Translations under genes and position numbers: made by a program
Assembly (NCBI GenBank): GCA_037384885.1
Contig: JARRNO010000154.1
Span: forward strand, 1 to 5,160
DNA from: JARRNO01 sp037384885
Lineage (GTDB): Bacteria; Acidobacteriota; UBA4820; DSQY01
DNA: 5,160 bases
Direction: 5' to 3'
Notes under the pieces: generated by a model
Told to the model about the DNA's origin: nothing
Databases searched by the model: none
The model's input: only the letters and a program-made list of their open reading frames with translations
In this document: positions 1 to 5,160 of the stretch, one piece after another
How positions within the stretch are numbered: position 1 is the first letter of the stretch
Layout of the letters: every line of letters begins with the position of its first letter

Positions 1-69
1 CTGGGCGAAAACGCTCACTCCGACCGTGGCGGCGGCGAGCAGGCAACCGATGGTCAACAATTTTCGCAT
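1..69 (-). CDS. Start of a secreted protein, probably Skp/OmpH periplasmic chaperone (cut by window edge)
   Basis: Only the first 23 codons are present. They encode a signal peptide: MRKLL, a hydrophobic core, and a signal peptidase I site VFA|Q with cleavage expected after residue 22. C9 is preceded by TIG and lies too close to the N-terminus to be a normal lipobox. No mature sequence is visible, so the identity rests on context alone. In many diderm bacteria the gene directly after bamA is skp/ompH, which encodes the trimeric chaperone that carries unfolded barrels across the periplasm to BamA. A start after an AGGAGG only 23 nt past bamA fits co-translation from one mRNA. Confidence 0.6.
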   Translation of the reverse strand, partial: MRKLLTIGCLLAAATVGVSVFAQ

Positions 70-76
70 CTTCGAT

Positions 77-82
77 CCTCCT
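77..82 (-). promoter_or_regulatory. Ribosome binding site of the gene after bamA
   Basis: A perfect AGGAGG lies 7 nt before the ATG at 69, in the 23-nt gap after the bamA stop codon (TAG, 95-93). With a signal peptide immediately following, it makes the start of the truncated gene secure. Confidence 0.85.
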
Positions 83-92
83 GACAGGGATG

Positions 93-2522
93 CTAAAAGG
101 TCGTACCGATGGTAAATTGGAACGTTTGAAAATCATCTCCGGGCTTTGGGTTGAGATTGTGGGAATAGATCAGCCGGAGCGGGACATTGAACGTCGGGAT
201 AAAGAACCTCAACTCCAAGCCTGCATCCGCCCGGTAGTTGCGGAGATTCCACCGCTGCCGCTCATGATACGTGTTCCCGGCATCCACGTAAAGGGCCAGG
301 TCCACCTGCTTCACCAGGTGGAAAACGTACTCGAGGTTCGTGAGGAAGTAGCGGTTGCCGCCTTCGATGGTTCCCGTGGTCGGATCCAGGAAATAGCGCC
401 CGTCGCTGGTTATCGGATAAACGGTCCGGATGCCGAATCCGCGCAGGCTCGACTCACCGCCCAGGTAGTACCGCTCCCACGGCGGAATGAGGTGGTGGTC
501 GAACGCCGTAATGAAACCCATGTCCAGGCGGAATGCGATATTCTGCTTCCGCCATGTCGGAATATAGATTTCGCCGTCGAACGAGGGTTTAATGAAGTAG
601 TTATCGCCCCCGAAGGGTCCGCCGGCCACCTCCGTGGAAAGGTTCAGGGAGAGGCCCCGGGAAGGCCGGAACGGGTTGTTGACGCTGTTAAAGAAGATAC
701 TCGTCACGAAAGCAGATGTGGACGTGTTGTTATAAAAGAGACTGTACGCCGTGGGATTGGTTACGCTGAAGACGTTGGACACCTTTGACTTCTCGAAGCG
801 GTATCCCACGGAGTATCCCGCAAAATCCCCGATGGGGAAGGTCACCGCGAAAGAGCCGCCCCGGGACGTCTGGTCGAACTGCAGGTAAGTCAGCCGGTTG
901 TTGAAGATGGAGGCGTTCAGCCCGATGCGGTGCCCGAAGAACCACGGGTCGCTGTACTGAATCTGGTAGAGTTTTTGAACCTGCCCCGTGTTGACGTTCA
1001 GGGAAAGGGTGGTCCCGGTTCCCAGGAAGTTGTAGGTCCGGAAAGAACCGGAGATGAAGAAGCCGTTGACTCCGCCGTAGCCGCCGCCGAACAGCAGCTC
1101 GTTCTTGCTCGCCTCTTCGCCCTTGATGTCCACATTGACCATGTTCGTGTTGGGCACCTTGGTGATCTTGGGCTTTTCGTCCAGCTTGAAGATGCCCGGC
1201 TGCTGAAGTTTGTACAGCCCGCGCTGGTAACGCCTCATGTTGAAGACCTGGCGCTCTTCCACTCCCATTTCACGGCGAAGCACGTAGTCGCGGGTCTGCG
1301 TGTTGCCGAAGAACTCGATCCGGTTGACGTAGTATTTCTGGTCTTCCGTGATGGAGATCGTCACGTTCGCGACCTTCTCTTTGGGATGCTTGTCGAAAAT
1401 TGGCGTGGCCGTAGCGTAGATGTATCCCTTCTCACCGTACTTGGCTTCGATCCACTTGGTGAAGCCGGTCAGAGCCACCCGGTTCAGCGTTTTCCCCTTC
1501 TTCAAGCGGAACATTTTGAGGCCCTTGGCCAGTTCTTTGTCGGTGAAAAGATGGTTGCCCGAAAAATCCACCTTGCCCAGGTTGTAGGACACACCCTCGT
1601 GGATGGGGATGGACAGCGTCAGCCACTTCTTCGTGTGCTTCCTGTTGAAATGGCTGTCAATGATCGGATCGCCGATATCCACATCAAGATACCCGTGGCT
1701 CTCGTAGAGATCCCTCAAGTTCTTGATGTCCTCCTGGTACCGGCCTTCGCTGTAAATGTCGTGGCGGGTGATCCAGGACAGGAACCAGTGGGGACGCGTT
1801 TTCTTGAGCGTGTATTTCAGGCGGATGTGCGAAAACGCGTGAACGCCCAGGAACTTCACCTTGTCGATCCGGGCTTTCGGTCCCTGCTTCACGTGGAAGA
1901 TGACGGACACCTGGGAGGGGCCCAGGTTGTGGATCTCCGACGTGATTTCGGCATCGGGGAAGCCCTTTTCAGCGGCCATGTAGCGAAGCGCCGATTCCGT
2001 CCTCTTGATCTTGTCATAATCCAGGACCGTTCCCGTCTTGATTTCGGCGTCATTCTTTTTCAACTCGTCCAGAACAGTGCTGGACGTCAGCTTCTTCGAC
2101 CCCTTGAACTCCACCGTGGCGATGATGGGACGTTCCTTGATATGCCAGATTAAAATCTTTCCGGTTTTGCCGTCCTTGACATCCACGGAGAGATCGTCGA
2201 AAAGGCCTGATTTCCAAATCTTGTTATATTCCTTGATAATCTGCTGGGGATCGTAAACATCGCCCGGCCGGATGCTGGTCAGGGCCATGAAAGCATCGCG
2301 GGTGAGCCGCTGGTTCCCCTCCAGAATGATCTTCTCGATCGTCGGCGCCTTGCTTTCTCCAGGCGCCTTTTCCGTCTTGGGCGGAGGGGCCTGGGTCTGC
2401 CCGGTTTTGGAAGAGACCGGCGGGCCGGAGGGCGGAGGCGTCTGAGAGTGGAAAGCAATCTGCATCATGCAGGTAATCAATAAAACAGGGAGTCCAATCT
2501 TGAACAGTGATCGAATTCTCAT
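93..2522 (-). CDS. bamA: Outer-membrane protein assembly factor BamA (Omp85 family)
   Basis: This complete 809-residue protein is the insertase that folds beta-barrel proteins into the outer membrane. The start at 2522 gives an N-terminal signal peptide (basic MRIR, then a hydrophobic stretch to about residue 24). Upstream in-frame starts reaching 2795 would overlap clpC and bury this signal. Residues 28-60 form a linker with 10 prolines in 33. Five POTRA domains follow at roughly 61-132, 133-214, 215-312, 313-396 and 397-470; POTRA5 has the typical IEFFGNTQTRDYVLRREM core. The barrel runs from about 475 to 809. It has YSDPWFFG (523-530), the loop-6 motif GGESSLRGF with LRGF at 693-696 (the variant of E. 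coli VRGF), and a terminal Phe as expected of outer-membrane barrels. The length matches the family (E. coli BamA, 810). The gene lies 10 nt after clpC and 23 nt before the next start, so it is very likely co-transcribed with both. Confidence 0.97.
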   Translation of the reverse strand: MRIRSLFKIGLPVLLITCMMQIAFHSQTPPPSGPPVSSKTGQTQAPPPKTEKAPGESKAPTIEKIILEGNQRLTRDAFMALTSIRPGDVYDPQQIIKEYNKIWKSGLFDDLSVDVKDGKTGKILIWHIKERPIIATVEFKGSKKLTSSTVLDELKKNDAEIKTGTVLDYDKIKRTESALRYMAAEKGFPDAEITSEIHNLGPSQVSVIFHVKQGPKARIDKVKFLGVHAFSHIRLKYTLKKTRPHWFLSWITRHDIYSEGRYQEDIKNLRDLYESHGYLDVDIGDPIIDSHFNRKHTKKWLTLSIPIHEGVSYNLGKVDFSGNHLFTDKELAKGLKMFRLKKGKTLNRVALTGFTKWIEAKYGEKGYIYATATPIFDKHPKEKVANVTISITEDQKYYVNRIEFFGNTQTRDYVLRREMGVEERQVFNMRRYQRGLYKLQQPGIFKLDEKPKITKVPNTNMVNVDIKGEEASKNELLFGGGYGGVNGFFISGSFRTYNFLGTGTTLSLNVNTGQVQKLYQIQYSDPWFFGHRIGLNASIFNNRLTYLQFDQTSRGGSFAVTFPIGDFAGYSVGYRFEKSKVSNVFSVTNPTAYSLFYNNTSTSAFVTSIFFNSVNNPFRPSRGLSLNLSTEVAGGPFGGDNYFIKPSFDGEIYIPTWRKQNIAFRLDMGFITAFDHHLIPPWERYYLGGESSLRGFGIRTVYPITSDGRYFLDPTTGTIEGGNRYFLTNLEYVFHLVKQVDLALYVDAGNTYHERQRWNLRNYRADAGLELRFFIPTFNVPLRLIYSHNLNPKPGDDFQTFQFTIGTTF

Positions 2523-2526
2523 GCCG

Positions 2527-2531
2527 CTCCC
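2527..2531 (-). promoter_or_regulatory. Ribosome binding site of bamA
   Basis: GGGAG lies 4 nt before the bamA ATG, directly after the clpC stop codon (2535-2533). It is weaker than the AGGAGG sites of the two flanking genes. Its position suggests that ribosomes finishing clpC re-initiate on bamA. It supports the start at 2522 over upstream in-frame starts, which would lie inside clpC. Confidence 0.6.
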
Positions 2532-2532
2532 G

Positions 2533-4905
2533 TCAGGAAATGGGTACGAGGTCTTCCTTGCCCAGAACGATGTCTTCGTCCCTGACCTCAAGAACCAGGG
2601 TCGTGGGTTCCTGCAATGAATGCTTGAGCATCCAGTTTGCCAGAAGGTCTTCGACATAACGCTGCAGCCCCCGGCGAAGCGGGCGGGCTCCGTAGGTGGG
2701 ATCGGAGCAGCAGCGGTCAACCAGGAAGTCGAGCACCTCGCTCCCGGCTTCGAGCCGGACGTTCGATTCCCGGAGAGTTCCGTTAAGATCGTCAATCATC
2801 TTGGCAGCGATTTTAAGGTATTCGTCCCGCGTGAGCGAATCGAAGACGATGACTTCGTCGATTCGGTTGATGAACTCTGGAAGAAGGACACGGCGAAGCT
2901 CCCGCAGCACCTCGTCCTTTTTAGTCCCAAAGTGTTCGGAGCCCTGCGCCTCGAACCCGAGCGAACCGCGGTCCAGAATGTACTTCGATCCGATATTGCT
3001 GGTGAGGATCAGGATGGTGTTCTTGAAGTCCACCGTATCACCGTACGAATCCGTCAGAATTCCGTCCTCCATGATCTGAAGGAGGAGGTTCAAGACATCC
3101 GGGTGCGCCTTTTCTACCTCGTCCATCAGAACGACGGAGTAAGGGCGGCGCTTGACCTTTTCCACCAGCAGGCCGCCCTCTTCGTATCCGACGTATCCGG
3201 GAGGCGAACCGATCATTTTGGCCACCGAATGCTTCTCCATGTACTCGCTCATGTCAAAGCGGATCAGCGCCTTCTCGTCGCCGAAAAGAAACTCGCTCAA
3301 GGCCCGGGCGGATTCCGTCTTTCCCACCCCGGTCGGCCCTAGAAAAACGAAGGACCCGATGGGACGCAGGGGGTTCTTGATCCCTGCGCGGGACCGCCGG
3401 ATAGCCCTGGCCAGGGCGGAAATGGCCTCGTGCTGGCCGATGACTCGCCTGTGGAGCGTCTCCTCAATCCGTAGCAGCTTTTCGCGTTCGTCCTCGCGGA
3501 GCGCTTTCACAGGAATACCCGTCCACTGGGCCACTACTTCTTCCACGAAGGGATGGTCCACGACGAGCGGCCTGGATTCGGCGCCCTCGTCCGGCGGCTG
3601 GGACGCCGTCCCGCTGTCCCCGGACCCCGGCGCATTTTCAGCGCGGGCCGCAGCAGCCCGGGCATGAGCGGGAAGATCACCCCCCACCTGGCCGGATAGA
3701 CCGACTTTGGCCCTGGCGCCGGCTTCATCGAGCACATCCACGGCCTTGTCGGGGAGGAAGCGGTCGGCGATATAGCGGTTTGAAAGCTTGACCGCCGCCG
3801 AAAGCGCCTCGGGCGTGTACACGACCTTGTGGTAGTTCTCGTACCGCGCCTGCAATCCCTGAAGAATCCTGAAGCTTTCTTCCTCGTCCGGCGGCTGGAC
3901 GCTGATGGGCTGAAAACGCCGGACCAGCGAACGGTCCCTCTCGAAATTGCGCTTGTAGTCTCTGAAAGTTGAGGTGCCGATGCACTGGAGACGCCCGCGA
4001 GACAGGGCCGGCTTCAGGATGCTCACCGCATCCAAGGACCCCTCGGCGCTGCCGGCGCCCACCAGCGTGTGGATCTCATCGATGAAGATGATCACGTCCC
4101 CTTCTTCGAGGATTTCCTTAAGAATTCCCTTCAGGCGCTCTTCGAACTGGCCGCGGTACTTGGTGCCCGCAATGACGAGAGAAAGATCGAGGGAAAGGAG
4201 GCGGCGTCCCTTGAGGGGCTTGGGCACCCGCCCTTCCACGATCCATTGGGCCAGACCTTCCACAATGGCTGTTTTCCCAACCCCCGGCTCGCCAAGCAGG
4301 ATGGGATTATTCTTCTGCCGCCTGCTGAGGATCTGGATCAACCGCTCCAGTTCCGCTTCCCGGCCGACGAGGGGGTCGAGTTCGTTCTTTCGCGCCGCTC
4401 GAGTCAGGTCCTGCGTAAAGTCCTCAAGCGACACGGCCGCATCTTCTTTCCGCTTGTCGGCCGAACGTTTCCGCTTCGCCATGAGAAGCCTTTCCCTCGC
4501 AAGCTGGTATGTCAGGCCCCGCCCATTGAGGAAGCGCACCACGTGGGAGTCCTGGAGCGAAAAGAGCGCCAGGAAAAGGTGTTCGACGCCCACCTTGGTG
4601 GCGCCGGTTTTCTCGCTCTCCTCGGGCGCGAACCGCTCCAGGAGAAGGCGCACATCTTGCGACCAGGGCGGCGGATTGACCACGAAAAGCGGACGTTCGC
4701 CGGCGGGATTGACTCCCAATTCCTGCCGGATCAGGACGCTTTCCATGTGAATCCCGCCCGTAATGACGTTCAGCAGAGAGGATTCAACAGCCAGGATACC
4801 CAGGAGGACGTGTTCCGCGTCCGCAATGGGCGACCCGGCCTGAACAGCTTCATAGCGGGCAAAATACAATGCCCGCCGCGCTTGTTCAGTGAAACGGTCG
4901 CTCAT
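2533..4905 (-). CDS. clpC: ClpC/ClpA-type AAA+ unfoldase, ATP-binding subunit of Clp protease, lacking the coiled-coil M-domain
   Basis: This is a complete 790-residue Hsp100 protein, a hexameric ATP-driven unfoldase of the cytoplasm that threads substrates into ClpP. Residues 1-145 form the double-repeat Clp N-domain (EHVLLGIL near 31, VEHLFLAL near 107). AAA1 has Walker A GEPGVGKT (205-212), pore loop KYRG (249-252), Walker B FIDE (274-277) and arginine finger RR (329-330). AAA2 has Walker A GPTGVGKT (523-530), pore loop GYVG (570-573), Walker B LMDE (593-596), arginine finger R681 in NRIDE, and sensor-2 GARPLRR (739-745). LGF (649-651) sits where ClpC and ClpA carry the ClpP-docking loop, which argues against ClpB. 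Between WTGIPV (461-466) and the end of AAA1, the coiled-coil M-domain of ordinary ClpC is absent; a Gly/Ala/Pro/Ser-rich linker (about 402-448) replaces it. AAA2 and WTGIPV look like ClpC, while the layout resembles ClpA, so the symbol is approximate. The gene has its own promoter and ends 10 nt before bamA. Confidence 0.93.
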   Translation of the reverse strand: MSDRFTEQARRALYFARYEAVQAGSPIADAEHVLLGILAVESSLLNVITGGIHMESVLIRQELGVNPAGERPLFVVNPPPWSQDVRLLLERFAPEESEKTGATKVGVEHLFLALFSLQDSHVVRFLNGRGLTYQLARERLLMAKRKRSADKRKEDAAVSLEDFTQDLTRAARKNELDPLVGREAELERLIQILSRRQKNNPILLGEPGVGKTAIVEGLAQWIVEGRVPKPLKGRRLLSLDLSLVIAGTKYRGQFEERLKGILKEILEEGDVIIFIDEIHTLVGAGSAEGSLDAVSILKPALSRGRLQCIGTSTFRDYKRNFERDRSLVRRFQPISVQPPDEEESFRILQGLQARYENYHKVVYTPEALSAAVKLSNRYIADRFLPDKAVDVLDEAGARAKVGLSGQVGGDLPAHARAAAARAENAPGSGDSGTASQPPDEGAESRPLVVDHPFVEEVVAQWTGIPVKALREDEREKLLRIEETLHRRVIGQHEAISALARAIRRSRAGIKNPLRPIGSFVFLGPTGVGKTESARALSEFLFGDEKALIRFDMSEYMEKHSVAKMIGSPPGYVGYEEGGLLVEKVKRRPYSVVLMDEVEKAHPDVLNLLLQIMEDGILTDSYGDTVDFKNTILILTSNIGSKYILDRGSLGFEAQGSEHFGTKKDEVLRELRRVLLPEFINRIDEVIVFDSLTRDEYLKIAAKMIDDLNGTLRESNVRLEAGSEVLDFLVDRCCSDPTYGARPLRRGLQRYVEDLLANWMLKHSLQEPTTLVLEVRDEDIVLGKEDLVPIS
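3562..3702 (-). other. Low-complexity linker in place of the ClpC middle domain
   Basis: This segment encodes about residues 402-448 of the Clp protein. It is rich in Ala, Gly, Pro and Ser, with a poly-Ala-like stretch near 416-422 and no heptad pattern, so no coiled coil is expected. The reading frame is open and continuous, and the other two minus-strand frames here do not encode a coiled coil either. A frameshift hiding an M-domain is therefore unlikely. In canonical ClpC this position holds the M-domain, which binds adaptors such as MecA and controls assembly. Confidence 0.75.
3585..3601. repeat. 17-bp direct repeat, copy in the linker
   Basis: The 17 bases from 3585 to 3601 are identical to 3882-3898, 297 bp away, and both copies encode QPPDE in the same frame. 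Allowing one inserted base, the match extends to 21 of 22 positions. This copy lies in the low-complexity linker (residues 436-440). Confidence 0.7.
3882..3898. repeat. 17-bp direct repeat, copy in AAA1
   Basis: This is the partner of the copy at 3585-3601. It encodes Q337-E341 just after the arginine-finger strand of AAA1, a region conserved in the family, so this is the likelier original copy. Confidence 0.7.
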
Positions 4906-4909
4906 GCAC

Positions 4910-4915
4910 CCTCCT
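4910..4915 (-). promoter_or_regulatory. Ribosome binding site of the clpC-like gene
   Basis: A perfect AGGAGG lies 4 nt before the ATG at 4905. It fixes this start, which also places the conserved first helix of the Clp N-domain at residue 2 onward. Confidence 0.85.
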
Positions 4916-4925
4916 CAGCCGGGCT

Positions 4926-4954
4926 ATTATAGCATCGGCCCTTTGCCCTGTCAT
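4926..4954 (-). promoter_or_regulatory. Predicted sigma-70 promoter with extended -10, upstream of clpC
   Basis: Read on the minus strand, ATGACA (4954-4949, five of six matches to TTGACA) is followed by a 17-nt spacer and a perfect TATAAT (4931-4926). The -10 is preceded by TG plus one base, giving the extended form TGCTATAAT. The -35 hexamer contains the TGA stop codon of lolD. Transcription would begin near 4919 and give a leader of only about 14 nt, which begins just before the Shine-Dalgarno sequence of clpC. No CIRCE inverted repeat or tandem CtsR heptads are seen around it. The match is seen in the sequence; its activity is inferred. Confidence 0.72.
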
Positions 4955-5160
4955 CTGACGCGGCCCTCTTCCAGCCGGACGATACGGCGGCACGCCTGCG
5001 CGAGTTTCGAGTTGTGGGTCGCGACCAGGACCGTGAGCCCGCGATCCCTCGAAAGAGCGAGAAGCAGGTCGAAAACACTGTCGCCCGTGTCCTCGTCCAG
5101 ATTGCCTGTGGGTTCGTCCGCCAGCATCAGCTCGGGTTCGTTCATGAGCGCCCGCGCAAT
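4951..5160 (-). CDS. lolD: LolD-type lipoprotein-release ABC transporter ATPase (C-terminal part, cut by window edge)
   Basis: Only the last 69 residues are inside the window. They carry the second half of an ABC nucleotide-binding domain: a Walker B strand LMLADEP with its catalytic Glu, the D-loop GNLD, and the switch (H-loop) His in VATHN. The protein ends in the usual short basic tail LEEGRVR. Walker A and the LSGGQ signature must lie beyond the window. ADEPTGNLD is typical of the LolD/MacB/FtsE group. In Gram-negative bacteria LolD powers LolC/LolE, which extracts lipoproteins from the inner membrane and hands them to LolA. The choice of LolD over MacB or FtsE rests mainly on bamA and a probable skp downstream, an arrangement known from Desulfobacterota. 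The TGA stop lies inside the -35 box of the promoter for the next gene. ABC ATPase identity is certain; the LolD assignment is likely. Confidence 0.82.
   Translation of the reverse strand: MARALMNEPELMLADEPTGNLDEDTGDSVFDLLLALSRDRGLTVLVATHNSKLAQACRRIVRLEEGRVR

Noticed and set aside
302..321. Hairpin ccacctg / caggtgg with a 6-nt loop
   Set aside because: It lies inside bamA coding sequence (encoding HLVKQVD in the barrel), has no U-tract and is far from a gene end, so it is neither a terminator nor a convincing regulatory site.
930..2153. Long open frame of 407 codons on the plus strand, antisense to bamA
   Set aside because: It lies wholly within bamA and shows no family motif. Its length is explained by the codon bias of the gene on the other strand.
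2460..2480. Possible lipobox in the BamA signal peptide (LITC, Cys18)
   Set aside because: Thr at -1 is not accepted in normal lipoboxes, and BamA proteins are integral barrel proteins released by signal peptidase I.
2523..2795. N-terminal extension of bamA to an ATG at 2795
   Set aside because: The extra 91 residues overlap clpC out of frame, have no family similarity, and would bury the signal peptide. The ATG at 2522 is followed at once by a good signal sequence.
4069..4932. Plus-strand open frame of 287 codons antisense to the start of clpC
   Set aside because: It mirrors the Clp coding sequence, has no recognisable domain, and runs across the clpC ribosome binding site and promoter. 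It is a shadow frame.
4942..4948. GGGCAAA, one mismatch from a CtsR heptad, between the -35 and -10 of the clpC promoter
   Set aside because: CtsR operators need two tandem heptads. Only one degenerate copy is present, and nothing else suggests a Firmicutes-type ctsR system.

Overview
The window reads as one minus-strand run of envelope-biogenesis genes from a diderm (Gram-negative-type) bacterium. In transcription order, from high to low coordinates, it holds four genes. First is the C-terminal end of a LolD-type ABC ATPase (4951-5160, cut by the window edge). Next is a complete 790-residue Clp/Hsp100 double-AAA+ unfoldase of ClpC/ClpA type (2533-4905), then a complete 809-residue BamA/Omp85 outer-membrane protein insertase (93-2522). 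Last are the first 23 codons of a secreted protein, by position probably the periplasmic chaperone Skp/OmpH (1-69, cut by the window edge). Gaps are 45, 10 and 23 nt. There is no gene-free stretch above 300 bases, and I see no RNA gene, mobile element, CRISPR array or terminator.

lolD followed by bamA and ompH/skp is a familiar arrangement in Desulfobacterota and relatives, where the cluster handles lipoprotein release and outer-membrane protein insertion. The unusual element here is a cytoplasmic AAA+ unfoldase lying between lolD and bamA, only 10 nt upstream of bamA. Base composition is moderately GC-rich (roughly 55-60 % by eye). The BamA and Clp sequences look like those of Acidobacteriota, Desulfobacterota or a neighbouring phylum. 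I cannot place the organism more precisely from this window.

The Clp protein has both Walker A/B pairs, both aromatic pore loops, the arginine fingers and a ClpP-docking LGF tripeptide, so it should be an active unfoldase that feeds ClpP. The coiled-coil middle domain that defines ordinary ClpC and ClpB is missing. A roughly 47-residue Gly/Ala/Pro/Ser-rich linker takes its place.

A near-consensus sigma-70 promoter with an extended -10 sits in the lolD-clpC gap, and its -35 hexamer covers the lolD stop codon. It would drive clpC-bamA-ompH separately from the lol genes. The most interesting hypothesis is that clpC-bamA-skp forms a sub-operon linking a cytoplasmic unfoldase or protease to outer-membrane protein supply. 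The layout, domain loss and promoter are visible in the sequence; the functional link is inference.
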